From assembly GCF_001816165.1 (NCBI RefSeq), contig NZ_MDZC01000057.1:124001-188000 (forward strand): a stretch of DNA of 64,000 nt, read 5' to 3'. The translations under genes were made by a program, and so were the position numbers. Under the pieces are notes generated by a model. The model was not told where the DNA came from. It was given only the letters and a program-made list of their open reading frames with translations, and did not search any database. Of this stretch, positions 15,076 to 25,900 are shown piece by piece. Positions within the stretch are counted from its first letter, which is position 1. Each line of letters starts with the position of its first letter. Origin of the DNA: Hymenobacter glacialis (lineage in GTDB: Bacteria; Bacteroidota; Bacteroidia; Cytophagales; Hymenobacteraceae).

Positions 15076-17457
15076 ATGCTAGTAATTAAACGCGACGGCC
15101 GCCGTGAATCCGTCAAGTTCGACAAGGTAACCGCCCGCATTGAGAAGCTCTGCTACGGGCTGAACATGGATTTTGTGTCGCCCATTGCGGTGGCCATGAA
15201 GGTGATTGACGGCATCTACGACGGCGTGACCACCGTGGAGCTCGATAACCTGGCCGCTGAGACCGCCGCCTCGCTCACGACCAAGCATCCGGACTACGCT
15301 ATTCTGGCGGCCCGCATTGCGGTGAGCAACCTGCACAAGGTGACTTCTAAGTCATTCAGCAGCACCATGAAGCGGCTCTATACTTACGAGGACCCCAAGA
15401 ACGGCGACAACGCTTCGCTGCTGGCCACCGATGTGTGGGAGGTGATTCATAAGAACGCCGCCACCCTGGACTCGGCCATTATTTATGACCGGGACTACAA
15501 CTACGACTTCTTCGGCTTCAAGACTCTGGAGCGCTCGTATTTGCTGCGCCTGGAGGGCAAGGTGGTAGAGCGGCCCCAGCATATGCTGATGCGCGTGTCA
15601 GTGGGCATCCACAAGGAGGACATTGACTCGGTTATTAAAACCTACAACTTGCTGAGCGAGCGGTGGTTTACCCACGCCACGCCCACGCTGTTCAATGCGG
15701 GCACGCCGAAGCCGCAAATGTCGAGCTGCTTCCTGCTCACGATGAAGGACGACTCCATCGACGGCATTTATGATACGCTGAAGAACTGCGCGCTGATTTC
15801 GCAGTCGGCGGGTGGTATTGGCTTGTCGGTGAGCAATGTGCGGGCTACGGGTTCTTACATCAAGGGCACCAACGGCAACTCCAACGGCTTGGTGCCCATG
15901 CTGAAGGTGTTCAACGACACGGCCCGCTACGTGGACCAGGGCGGCGGGAAGCGCAAGGGCGCGTTCGCCATTTACCTGGAGCCCTGGCACGCCGACATTT
16001 TCGAATTCCTGGACCTGAAGAAGAACCACGGCAAGGAGGAAATGCGCGCCCGCGACTTGTTTTACGCCCTCTGGACGCCCGACTTGTTCATGAAGCGCGT
16101 GGAGGAAAACGGCGACTGGACGCTGATGTGCCCCCACGAATGCCCCGGCATGGACACGGCCTGGGGCACGGAATTTGAGAAGCTGTACCTGAAGTACGAG
16201 CGCGAAGGCCGGGGCCGCAAGACCATTAAGGCGCAGGAGCTGTGGTTTGCCATTCTGGAAAGCCAGACCGAGACGGGCACGCCCTACATGCTGTTTAAGG
16301 ACGCAGCCAACGGCAAATCGAACCAGCAAAACCTGGGCACGATTAAGTCGAGCAACCTGTGCACCGAGATTATTGAGTACACCGACAAGGACGAAATTGC
16401 GGTGTGCAACCTGGCTTCGCTGGCGCTGCCCCGCTACTTGGTGACCGACGCCAAGGGCAACACCACCTTCGACCACGACAAGCTGTACGAGGTGACCTAC
16501 CAGGCCACGCTGAACCTGAACAAGGTGATTGACGTGAACTACTACCCGGTGCCCGAAACGCAGAAGTCGAACTTCCGCCACCGGCCCATCGGGCTGGGCG
16601 TGCAGGGCCTGGCCGATACGTTTATTGCCCTGCGCATGCCCTTCGAGAGCGACGAGGCGTGCGGGCTGAACAAGGATATCTTCGAAACCATCTACTTCGC
16701 GGCTATGACGGCCTCGAAGGACCTCGCCATCAAGGACGGGCACTACGAAACCTTCCCCGGCTCGCCCCTGAGCCAGGGCAAGTTCCAGTTCGACCTCTGG
16801 GGCGTGACGCCCGACTCGGGCCGCTGGGACTGGGAGAGCCTGCGCGCCGAGGTGGTGAAGCACGGCGCCCGCAACTCGCTGCTGGTGGCGCCCATGCCCA
16901 CGGCCAGCACCGCCCAGATTCTGGGCAACAACGAGTCGTTTGAGCCCTACACGAGCAACATTTACGTGCGGCGCGTGCTCTCAGGCGAGTTTATGGTGGT
17001 GAACAAGCACCTGCTGAAGGACCTGGTGGCCCTGGGCCTCTGGAACGACGGCATGAAGCAGGAAATCATCGCGGCCAACGGCTCGGTGCAGGGCATTGCC
17101 CGCATCCCGCAGCACATCAAGGACCTGTACAAGACGGTGTGGGAGATTTCGCAGCGCCGCATCATCGACCAGGCCGCCGACCGCGGGGCCTACATCTGCC
17201 AGAGCCAGAGCCTGAACCTGCACGTGCAAAACGTGAACTTCGGCAAGCTCACCAGCATGCACTTCCACAGCTGGAAGCGCGGCCTGAAAACCGGCATGTA
17301 CTACCTGCGCACCAAAGCCGCCGCCGACGCCATCAAGTTCACGGTGGAAAAGCAAGCCGCCGAAACTCTGGAGCCCATGGCCCTAGTGGAGCAAAACCAG
17401 TCCGACATGAGCTGCTCGCTGGATAACCCGGACGGCTGCGAGGCGTGTGGGTCGTAA
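15076..17457 (+). CDS. nrdA: Ribonucleoside-diphosphate reductase, alpha subunit (class I)
   Basis: A 793-residue catalytic subunit. An ATP-cone occupies about residues 1-95 ([20 protein letters not shown]). The barrel contains SSCFLLTM with the first active-site Cys, [13 protein letters not shown], the NLCTEI active-site Cys region and [20 protein letters not shown]. The tail ends [10 protein letters not shown], giving the CxxC pair that passes electrons from thioredoxin or glutaredoxin. It reduces NDPs to dNDPs with NrdB. The ATP-cone implies dATP feedback inhibition. Confidence 0.97.
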   Translation: MLVIKRDGRRESVKFDKVTARIEKLCYGLNMDFVSPIAVAMKVIDGIYDGVTTVELDNLAAETAASLTTKHPDYAILAARIAVSNLHKVTSKSFSSTMKRLYTYEDPKNGDNASLLATDVWEVIHKNAATLDSAIIYDRDYNYDFFGFKTLERSYLLRLEGKVVERPQHMLMRVSVGIHKEDIDSVIKTYNLLSERWFTHATPTLFNAGTPKPQMSSCFLLTMKDDSIDGIYDTLKNCALISQSAGGIGLSVSNVRATGSYIKGTNGNSNGLVPMLKVFNDTARYVDQGGGKRKGAFAIYLEPWHADIFEFLDLKKNHGKEEMRARDLFYALWTPDLFMKRVEENGDWTLMCPHECPGMDTAWGTEFEKLYLKYEREGRGRKTIKAQELWFAILESQTETGTPYMLFKDAANGKSNQQNLGTIKSSNLCTEIIEYTDKDEIAVCNLASLALPRYLVTDAKGNTTFDHDKLYEVTYQATLNLNKVIDVNYYPVPETQKSNFRHRPIGLGVQGLADTFIALRMPFESDEACGLNKDIFETIYFAAMTASKDLAIKDGHYETFPGSPLSQGKFQFDLWGVTPDSGRWDWESLRAEVVKHGARNSLLVAPMPTASTAQILGNNESFEPYTSNIYVRRVLSGEFMVVNKHLLKDLVALGLWNDGMKQEIIAANGSVQGIARIPQHIKDLYKTVWEISQRRIIDQAADRGAYICQSQSLNLHVQNVNFGKLTSMHFHSWKRGLKTGMYYLRTKAAADAIKFTVEKQAAETLEPMALVEQNQSDMSCSLDNPDGCEACGS

Positions 17458-17484
17458 AATGTTTTAAACTTTTAAGTGTTGAAA

Positions 17485-17730
17485 ATGGAAACTATACCCG
17501 ACTATAACATGGAACTAGGAAGTTCTTTTACGCTCCTTTTTGGCTCGCTTATAATAACTAAGGCGCAGAATGAGGTGATTATCCGGCTTCTTACTGAACA
17601 GAAAGCGAAGCAGGAAGGAAGAACGTTAGAAGAGGTTACCAAAGTCGTAGATGAGATGCTTAAGGAAGAACAGAGCGAGCAGATGCGAATTCATGAAAAG
17701 CAGATAGCGCTTTTAGGAAAAGCAGTCTAA
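17485..17730 (+). CDS. Small hypothetical protein downstream of nrdA
   Basis: An 81-residue protein that I do not recognise. It has a short hydrophobic stretch (SSFTLLFGSLIITKA) and then a charged, probably helical region (EQKAKQEGRTLEEVTKVVDEMLKEEQSEQ). The ATG at 17485 is preferred over a GTG at 17476. Base composition is clearly more AT-rich than nrdA just upstream, hinting at recent acquisition. A very strong hairpin begins at its stop codon. Confidence 0.55.
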   Translation: METIPDYNMELGSSFTLLFGSLIITKAQNEVIIRLLTEQKAKQEGRTLEEVTKVVDEMLKEEQSEQMRIHEKQIALLGKAV

Positions 17731-17790
17731 AGACCGATAAAAAACAAAGCCCGTCTTAGCCAAGACGGGCTTTGTTTTTTATCGGTCTTT
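17729..17790. terminator. Very long bidirectional terminator
   Basis: AAAGACCGATAAAAAACAAA... at 17729 pairs perfectly with ...TTTGTTTTTTATCGGTCTTT ending at 17790, giving a stem of nearly 30 bp with a tiny loop around CTTAGCCAAG. T-runs occur on both strands. It separates the nrd region from the convergent DUF5615 gene. Confidence 0.85.
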
Positions 17791-17861
17791 AGAAATTAGG
17801 GCTCGCAGCTATGAGTTAATAGTAGTTTGTAATCTGATTCAATATGGATTGCCAAGCATAT

Positions 17862-18146
17862 TCAACCATTCTTCAAGGCTATTTCTTTGGTACAGGAAAA
17901 GGATGTCTTTAAAAGTGTCCTTATCGTGTTGGAGGTGTTGCCGCAGGTGAGCCAGATAACCTGGGGCAGCGGGCCGAAACGGTCAAGCAGGGGCCGAAAG
18001 TCGGCGGCTTTGGCGGCCCGGAATATTTCTTCGTCCTCGGCATCGCGCAGGCCCAGCGTGCGAAGGGGCACGGCCTCAACGGGGAACTTCCACTTTATCC
18101 ACGCCGCGATGAGGGGCGAGAGATGGGCATCAATCCAGATGGTCAT
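17862..18146 (-). CDS. DUF5615 (PIN-like) toxin homologue with a deleted core
   Basis: A 94-residue protein of the DUF5615 family, PIN-like putative toxins usually paired with DUF433. The ends are well conserved: MTIWIDAHLSPLIAAWIKWK at the start, LGLRDAEDEEIFRAAKAA in the middle and PQVIWLTCGNTSN near the end. Family members normally have a strand plus the acidic motif (about VVVMTKDxDF) after the AKxA segment. Here AKAADFRPLLDRFG joins directly, so about nine residues including the TKD acid are missing in frame. The protein is probably inactive. It starts 23 bp after the DUF433 gene. Confidence 0.75.
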   Translation of the reverse strand: MTIWIDAHLSPLIAAWIKWKFPVEAVPLRTLGLRDAEDEEIFRAAKAADFRPLLDRFGPLPQVIWLTCGNTSNTIRTLLKTSFSCTKEIALKNG

Positions 18147-18169
18147 GCGGCCAGGCGCGGGTAGTCGAG

Positions 18170-18367
18170 TTAGCGGGCGGCGTATTGCAAGGCGTCTTGC
18201 AGGTCGGCCGCTTCGAGGTCGGGCATCTCGGCCAGAATCTGCTCGGCGGTGAGGCCGGCGGCGAAGAGTTGGAGCACGTCGGCCACGCGGATGCGCATGC
18301 CGCGAATGCAGGGCCGGCCACCGCACTGGCGCGGGTTGGTGGTGATGCGATGCTGCAAGGATTCCAT
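18170..18367 (-). CDS. DUF433 antitoxin-like protein
   Basis: A 65-residue DUF433 protein. It shows the family pattern ITTNPRQCGGRPCIRGMRIR, then VADVLQLFAAGLTAEQILAE and MPDLEAADLQDALQYAA, a winged-helix-like fold found in VapB-type antitoxins. It lies just upstream of the DUF5615 gene as a two-gene operon, the usual order. ATGs at 18367 and 18391 are both possible; homology begins close to 18367. Confidence 0.85.
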   Translation of the reverse strand: MESLQHRITTNPRQCGGRPCIRGMRIRVADVLQLFAAGLTAEQILAEMPDLEAADLQDALQYAAR

Positions 18368-18497
18368 GCGGTGAAGATACCAGCGTTTCATTCAGCCGCT
18401 GCCGCCTTGGTCGCGGCGGGTGGGCGAGTTGGGGTCAATGAGTGATAGGGTAGTTGGATAGTAATAACAATGAATTATTATATTCGACTTTCCGCTC

Positions 18498-18956
18498 ATG
18501 CACATGGTGTTTTCCAAAACAGTAATCGGGCTGCTGGTTTTGTTCTGCTTAGGCTGGAGCAACTTAAGCTATGCCCAACAAGGGCCGCCCCTTGTTCCCC
18601 TCGCCACGAGCAGTCCCCTGCTCACCGCCGCCGACACCGTGGCGGTGCTGCAGGAATTGTTTCGAGCCAAGCGCAAATCCAGCGCGCTGTTTCTGGCGGC
18701 CTCGCCTGTGGCAATTGGCCTGACGGGGGCGGGAATGGCAGTGGCGGCTCTGGGCCAAAGCGGCAGCAGCCCGAGTACAGTTCCGATACTATTGGTTCTG
18801 GGAGGAGGCGCCACGGCCACGGTGGCGCTGCTACAACGCTACCTCCGCTATACCAAAGCCAGTGAGCGAGACCTGTTGAGCGACTACCAACGAACCCACC
18901 AGCTGCCTGGGTGGGCGAAGCGAAATCTGGCCGAGTATCGAGCCGAGAAACCCTAG
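18498..18956 (+). CDS. Hypothetical exported/membrane protein
   Basis: A 152-residue protein, not recognised. It has a signal peptide (VIGLLVLFCLGWSNLSYAQQ), a short helical region ending AVLQELFRAKRKSS, then two close hydrophobic segments at about residues 64-84 and 93-111. A polar tail (LLSDYQRTHQLPGWAKRNLA) follows. Similar layouts are common in Hymenobacter as uncharacterised proteins. Confidence 0.6.
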   Translation: MHMVFSKTVIGLLVLFCLGWSNLSYAQQGPPLVPLATSSPLLTAADTVAVLQELFRAKRKSSALFLAASPVAIGLTGAGMAVAALGQSGSSPSTVPILLVLGGGATATVALLQRYLRYTKASERDLLSDYQRTHQLPGWAKRNLAEYRAEKP

Positions 18957-19226
18957 CCACTTGCTGCATGGTGCCCCGCAGGCCCTTGGTGGCCACTGGT
19001 AGGCGGCTGGGGCCATGAGGCAGGGGCGGAAGCCCGCCGCCTGTCTTGCTGGGCCTGCGCAGCATCTGCTCACCGCCGCACAAGCCGTGGGGGCGGCTGG
19101 TAGTTGGGGCCGTGGGGCGGGCCTGAATGCCCGCCGCCGAGCTTATCTCAAACAACAGTTGGCCGGCTAAAGCCGTACAGGGGCTACCAATCATTCTTTG
19201 CCGCGCCCCGGCGCCCCCGTACCCCT

Positions 19227-19523
19227 ATGATAAACCGCCTTACTTATCTCTTTGCCGCCGGCCTGCTGCTGGGCGGTTGCAGCCAGGAACAGGAAAAACA
19301 GCGTCAGGCCGACGAGGCCCGCAAAGACGCCATTGAAGCCCAGGCCAAAGCCGACGCCGAACGCGCCCGGGCCGAAGCCAAACAGGTGCTTGCCGATGCC
19401 CAGGCCCGCGCCAACGACTTGGAGCAACGCGCCGATGCCGTAGAAAAAGCGGCCGACAACCCGACCGTCATCACAGAAGAAAAAAAGACCATTCGCTACG
19501 AAACCCCGGTTCGCCGGCGCTAG
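19227..19523 (+). CDS. Small lipoprotein with an alanine-rich coiled coil
   Basis: A 98-residue lipoprotein. The signal sequence MINRLTYLFAAGLLLGGCSQ ends in a lipobox (LLGGC), followed by a long Ala/Glu/Lys/Arg helix (about residues 22-75) with coiled-coil character and a basic C-terminus (PVRRR). The layout resembles Lpp-like or YgiM-like anchors, but no specific family can be named. The start at 19227 is fixed by the signal peptide. The preceding 270-bp gap holds only degenerate repeat fragments. Confidence 0.65.
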   Translation: MINRLTYLFAAGLLLGGCSQEQEKQRQADEARKDAIEAQAKADAERARAEAKQVLADAQARANDLEQRADAVEKAADNPTVITEEKKTIRYETPVRRR

Positions 19524-19753
19524 GCCCGTAGTGGGCTTTGTATAAAAAGCAGCCGCTTCCGCTAGGGGGCGGCTGCCTTGCTTTTGGGGCTGCGGGCCAT
19601 GCCGGCAGTCCGGTGGCGATTTGGGCTGCTGGCGTGGCCAGCCCACGGCCTGGGCAGGGACGTGGGAGCAACGGTGGGGAAGCGTGTATGGCCATGAATA
19701 CAGAGACGCGCTGGCTGCATCTTTCCGGGGAATATTGCCGTAGAGGGAGCCTT

Positions 19754-20200
19754 ATGAGCGATAAGACCACCCTCACCGAACCGTACGGAACCATTCAGCT
19801 GGCGCCCGAAGTGCCAAGCATTGTGCTGACATGGACGGGCTTTGCCAACAGCGAGCAGCTCCGCAACCTCATGGATGAAACCCTGCGCCAGTACATCGGC
19901 GAAACCAAGCGGCACAAAGGCCCGGTGGGCTGGATAGCCGACTTGCAAGGCCTAGGCGCCGTGAAACAGGTCGACCAGGAGTGGCTGCTTACCCACTGGA
20001 ACCCCCGGGCCTATGTGGCTGGTGTGCGCTACATCGCCTTTGTCGAGGCCGAATCGGTATTTGGCAAGATTTCTGGTAAGCAATATGTGACCAACGTAGC
20101 CCAGAGCGAGGAGTTCACCTTCCATATCCGTTACGTGCCTACGCTGGCGGCCGCGAAAGCCTGGCTGGCCGAAGTATTACCCATTACCCCTACTGTTTAG
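19754..20200 (+). CDS. STAS/SpoIIAA-like protein (paralogue B)
   Basis: A 148-residue soluble protein, one of six similar proteins in the window. The shared layout is an early strand (SIVLTWTGFANSEQLR), a helix, a second strand ending in Asp (VGWIADLQGLG), a Trp-containing helix (QEWLLTHWNPRAYVAG), a third strand (VRYIAFVEAE) and a final helix (AAAKAWLAEV). This resembles the STAS/SpoIIAA fold. The start at 19754 is chosen because homology begins there. It stands 4 bp before paralogue A, so the two are probably translated together. Confidence 0.6.
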   Translation: MSDKTTLTEPYGTIQLAPEVPSIVLTWTGFANSEQLRNLMDETLRQYIGETKRHKGPVGWIADLQGLGAVKQVDQEWLLTHWNPRAYVAGVRYIAFVEAESVFGKISGKQYVTNVAQSEEFTFHIRYVPTLAAAKAWLAEVLPITPTV

Positions 20201-20204
20201 TCAC

Positions 20205-20618
20205 ATGCGTCAGGAATTAAGAAGCTCTCTGGGAAAAACTTACCTCGCAATAGAGCCCGTCTCCACCGACCGCTGGATTGACGTAAACTGGATGGGCTAC
20301 CTCACCGGCGACAACATCCGGACCGGAGCAGCGGCCTACACGGCCGCCCTGGCCGAGTCGGGCTACCACGCCGTGCTCAACGACACCCGCTCCGTGCTGG
20401 GCCCCTGGGAACATTCGCTCGATTGGGTGATAAACACCTGGGCGCCCCAGGCCGCTGCGGCGGGCCTCACCCATTTTGCCATGGTCACCACCAGCGAGTC
20501 GATGGCCGATGCCACCGCCGTGGCCTTCTACCAGCAACTCACGGCCTTCAAAGCCGAGCTATTCTCAAACATGGAAGAGGCCAAGAAATGGCTGCGGCAG
20601 TTTTCGCTGGCCCGGTAG
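20205..20618 (+). CDS. STAS/SpoIIAA-like protein (paralogue A)
   Basis: A 137-residue protein in tandem with paralogue B. It shows IDVNWMGYLTGDNIRTGAAA, AVLNDTRSVLGPWEHSLDW, the block WAPQAAAAGLTHFAMVTT and the terminal NMEEAKKWLRQFS. STAS proteins act as phospho-switches or small-molecule sensors, but no SpoIIAA-type phospho-serine is obvious. Function is unknown. Confidence 0.6.
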   Translation: MRQELRSSLGKTYLAIEPVSTDRWIDVNWMGYLTGDNIRTGAAAYTAALAESGYHAVLNDTRSVLGPWEHSLDWVINTWAPQAAAAGLTHFAMVTTSESMADATAVAFYQQLTAFKAELFSNMEEAKKWLRQFSLAR

Positions 20619-20760
20619 TCCATTCGCCCTCCGGTACGCAGCGGCCGGCCGCGCCGCCGGCCCTCTTGCCGGTAGCGCCGTATAGCTGACGCATCACCCT
20701 AGCCGACTGCCATGGCCCCGCAACGGTGCGGGCCGCGGCGGGCGCTTTGCTTTTTTGCCA

Positions 20761-22074
20761 ATGTCCTTCTATACCATCGCGCTGCTGCTGCTCGGCGTTG
20801 CCATTCTGGGCGTGGCCTGGCTGCCGTCGCTGCTGGAAAAATACCCGCTCTCGTACCCCATTCTATACATTCTGCTGGGGCTGGGGGTGTATAGCCTGCC
20901 GCTGCACCTGCCCCTGGCCGACCCACAGGCGCACATTCCGCTGGTGACGCACCTCTCGGAACTGTGCGTGATTGTGGCCCTCACGGGCACGGGCCTGAAG
21001 ATTGACCGGCCGTTTTCGTTGCGAACCTGGCGCTCGCCGCTCCGGCTGGTGCTGGTGCTCATGGTGCTCACCATTGCCGGGCTGGCGCTGGCGGGCCACT
21101 GGCTGGTGGGGCTGGCCCCGGCGTCGGCGGTGCTGCTGGCCGCGGCCCTGGCCCCCACCGACCCCGTGCTGGCCGGCGACGTGCAGGTGGGCGACCCCGG
21201 CGAAGGCCGCGAAGACAACGTGCGCTTCGCGCTCACGGGCGAAGCCGGCCTGAACGACGGCCTGGCCTTTCCCTTCGTGTACCTGGCCCTGGCGCTGCTG
21301 CCCGCCGCCATGCCGCTGTCGGAGCGGCTGGTGGAGTGGCTGGTGATGGACGTGGGCTACCGCGTGGGGGCGGGCGTGCTCATGGGCTGGCTGTCGGGCA
21401 AGTTCCTGGCCTACCTCATCTTCAGCTTGCCTAAGCGGGTCAGCATCAAAACGGAAGGCTATGGCTTTGTGGCGCTGGCGGTCACGCTCACGTCCTACGC
21501 TGTCACGGAGCTGCTGCATGGCTATGGGTTTCTGGCCGTGTTCATTGCCGCCATCACCCTGCGCGGCCACGAGCGCCGGCACGAGTACCACCGCCAGATG
21601 CACGCCTTCACCGACCAGATGGAGCGCCTGTTCATTGTGGTTATCCTGCTCATGCTGGGCGCGGCCATTGCCGATGGCCTGCTGAGCGCCCTCACCTGGC
21701 AGGGCGCGGCCATGGGCTTGCTGCTGGTACTGGTGCTGCGCCCCCTGGGCGGCATGCTCTCCCTGCTGGGCTCCTCGCGAATGAGCACGGACGAGCGGGT
21801 CGTTATCTCATTTTTTGGCATACGGGGCATCGGCTCAGTCTTCTACGTGGCCTTTGCGCTGGGCAAGGCCGATTTTCCGCAGGCCCGGCAGATATGGGCC
21901 GTACTGGCCTTCACCATGCTGCTGTCCATCACGCTGCACGGCGTGATGGCCACGCCCGTGATGAACTGGCTGGACCGCCGCCACGGCCGCAAAACCGCGG
22001 CCGAGATTAAAGAAGACGCTGAAAATGAAGACACCGAGAACGAAGACGTCAAGAACGAAGCCTCCTCGGGATAA
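20761..22074 (+). CDS. Na+/H+ antiporter (CPA1 family)
   Basis: A 437-residue membrane protein with about 12 hydrophobic helices. The CPA1 core motif APTDPVLAGDVQVG and the ion-binding helix EAGLNDGLAFPFVYLA (with the ND pair) are clear. A third signature, FFGIRGIGSVFYVAFAL, lies near residue 350. It would exchange cytoplasmic Na+ or K+ for H+. The C-terminal tail is short and very acidic (KEDAENEDTENEDVKNE), perhaps a pH or cation sensor. ATG at 20761 is preferred over TTG at 20755. Confidence 0.88.
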   Translation: MSFYTIALLLLGVAILGVAWLPSLLEKYPLSYPILYILLGLGVYSLPLHLPLADPQAHIPLVTHLSELCVIVALTGTGLKIDRPFSLRTWRSPLRLVLVLMVLTIAGLALAGHWLVGLAPASAVLLAAALAPTDPVLAGDVQVGDPGEGREDNVRFALTGEAGLNDGLAFPFVYLALALLPAAMPLSERLVEWLVMDVGYRVGAGVLMGWLSGKFLAYLIFSLPKRVSIKTEGYGFVALAVTLTSYAVTELLHGYGFLAVFIAAITLRGHERRHEYHRQMHAFTDQMERLFIVVILLMLGAAIADGLLSALTWQGAAMGLLLVLVLRPLGGMLSLLGSSRMSTDERVVISFFGIRGIGSVFYVAFALGKADFPQARQIWAVLAFTMLLSITLHGVMATPVMNWLDRRHGRKTAAEIKEDAENEDTENEDVKNEASSG

Positions 22075-22093
22075 TAGTCTGCACGAATAGGCT

Positions 22094-22183
22094 GTCATGC
22101 TGAGCGCAGCCGAAGCATCTCTACCGTGCAAGTAATCAATTTTACTATTGCGGTAGAGATGCTTCGACTGCGCTCAGCATGAC
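22094..22183. repeat. Long palindromic repeat, copy R3
   Basis: GTCATGCTGAGCGCAGCCGAAGCATCTCTACCG on the left is matched by CGGTAGAGATGCTTCGACTGCGCTCAGCATGAC on the right with one or two mismatches, around a loop of about 24 nt. It lies between the antiporter stop codon and the end of the convergent nuclease gene, where it could serve as a transcription or decay barrier. Confidence 0.85.
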
Positions 22184-22260
22184 GTTCTCATGCTCCGCAG
22201 GACGTTCTGGTTTGGCTTATCTGGATAGCTTCCACGTTGCGCCAGTACCGGGGGCAGCCG

Positions 22261-24321
<2,061 letters not shown>

Positions 24322-24542
24322 CAAAAACAGTAAATAAGTGAGAATCGAAATAAATATAGGCTCCGCAATCGGACTCGCGCGGCTGGTAGCGGCGGCAGGA
24401 GGCTGGCGGCAGCGCTGCCGCCGGGCGTGAGGGTGCCGGCGGGCACGTCATGCTGCCGGTTTCTACCAGATTCACAGCAGTGAAATAACCGGTGGCCGGG
24501 GCCAGTGAAGCAAGGAGGGGACTGCGGAGCAAGCTGTGCCCG

Positions 24543-24983
24543 CTAGGTGCCGTTCGGGGAAGTGGCCGGAGCCGGGCAGGAAGCATGCACGCTGGTGAGC
24601 CACTCATAAGCGTCCGCTATTTCATCGAAAACCGCTACCTGGGGCTTTTGGTCGCTGAAAGACGACATGAGGCCCAGATTGGTCCGGCAGCTGAGCAGCG
24701 GGCTGCACACCCAGGCGATGTACTCCAGGCCGGCAGCGGCCACTTGCGGAATAAAATCATAGCCCACCCACCGCGTCAGGTCCCAGCTGGTTTCCGTGAT
24801 GTGGGTGTTGTCGTTCAGCGCTTTCTTAGCCCCGGTTTGCTTGATAAAGACCAGCACATCCTGGCAAGCAGCCTGCACCAACTCCAACTCCTGCGGCCCT
24901 TTCCAATCCAGATAAAGCCAGGCGTTTTCGGCGTCGTAATGCAGGTCAAGTACATCAGACGTGAGCAGAAGCGCAATAGGCAT
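24543..24983 (-). CDS. STAS/SpoIIAA-like protein (paralogue C)
   Basis: A 146-residue member of the same family. NAWLYLDWKGPQELELVQAA is the first strand-helix, KKALNDNTHITETSWDLTRW the second strand with its Asn-Asp and Trp, and FIPQVAAAGLEYIAWVCSP the third; EIADAYEWLTSV closes it. It is closest to paralogue A in the ND...W...PQxAAAGL pattern. It lies upstream of and co-directional with the first nuclease gene. An in-frame ATG at 25013 is possible but less likely. Confidence 0.55.
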   Translation of the reverse strand: MPIALLLTSDVLDLHYDAENAWLYLDWKGPQELELVQAACQDVLVFIKQTGAKKALNDNTHITETSWDLTRWVGYDFIPQVAAAGLEYIAWVCSPLLSCRTNLGLMSSFSDQKPQVAVFDEIADAYEWLTSVHASCPAPATSPNGT

Positions 24984-25201
24984 GTACGGAGACCAATGGG
25001 TGCGGGTGAGCAAATCGGATGAGCAAATAAAGATACACGGAACCTTTCCAAAAAATCAGGCCCGCGCTGTTGGGGTTCAACTTTTTGCTTTGATAGGCGG
25101 TATCAGATAGAATAATGGGCTTTCGGGTGGCGCGGCGCGGGTTTCGCCGCATTCCGGCGCCCGGGCCCGGCTGGCTTCCACGTGTGCCATTATTTTTTAG
25201 T

Positions 25202-25771
25202 ATGATTCCCTTAATCACCCACACCCCCCGCCTGCTGCTGCTGGCAGCCAGCCGCGCCCTGCTCACGGCCGAGCTGCACAAGCCCCAGTACTTTCCGGTG
25301 CTGCTGGGCGCCGCCCTGCCCACCGACTGGCCGCCCGGCCGGCACACCCGCGAAGCCATGACCTACTCGCTGGAGCAGCTCACGGCCGGGGGGCGCACCG
25401 CCGCCGGCTGGTACGGCTGGTACGCCCTGCGCAAAGCGGAAGGCGAAGTGCCGCGCACCCTCATCGGGGCGGGCGGCTTTATGGGGCCACCCGATGCGGC
25501 CGGGCTAGCCGAGATTGAGTTTTCCATTGCCGCGGAGTGGCGCGGCCAGGGCCTGGGCACGGAGCTGGTGGCGGGCCTGGTGCAACAGGCAGCCGCTACC
25601 GGTATGGTGCTGCAGCTGGTGGCCCACACCGCCACCGCCGACCTGCCCGCGCAACACGTGCTGGCCGGCAACGGGTTTGAGCCAGAGGGCACCACTCCCG
25701 ATGGCCGACTGCGCTTTGAGCGCGCGGTGACGCCAGCAGCCGATGCAGCACTGGGAGCAGCCGGCGCGTAG
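25202..25771 (+). CDS. GNAT-family acetyltransferase (RimJ-like)
   Basis: A 189-residue GNAT protein. It starts MIPLITHTPRLLLLAASRAL, has LIGAGGFMGPPDAAG and IEFSIAAEWRGQGLGTELV (the acetyl-CoA-binding R/QxxGxG/A loop) and ends with a GFEPEGTTPDGRLRFER segment as in protein N-acetyltransferases. The start at 25202 gives the typical TPRLxL beginning; the upstream frame from 25115 does not look coding. Confidence 0.8.
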   Translation: MIPLITHTPRLLLLAASRALLTAELHKPQYFPVLLGAALPTDWPPGRHTREAMTYSLEQLTAGGRTAAGWYGWYALRKAEGEVPRTLIGAGGFMGPPDAAGLAEIEFSIAAEWRGQGLGTELVAGLVQQAAATGMVLQLVAHTATADLPAQHVLAGNGFEPEGTTPDGRLRFERAVTPAADAALGAAGA

Positions 25772-25900
25772 CGGGCACAGCAATTCGGGCTTACCCGCCA
25801 GCATCCCCGGCAAGCAGAAACAAGCTGCTGCCGCAGCTAAGCGGACGCGGGCAACGTAGAAGGCAAAAAGCCCCTTCCTTCCACCCAAGCCTTCTTCGCC

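Noticed and set aside
14636..15082. 149-codon frame across repeat R2 into nrdA
   Set aside because: It mostly translates the palindromic repeat (HAERSEASSH, CFAALSMTGG), so it is not a real protein.
15598..16863. 421-codon open frame antisense to nrdA
   Set aside because: Nearly all Val, Gly, His, Leu and Gln, with no domain; nrdA on the other strand is certain.
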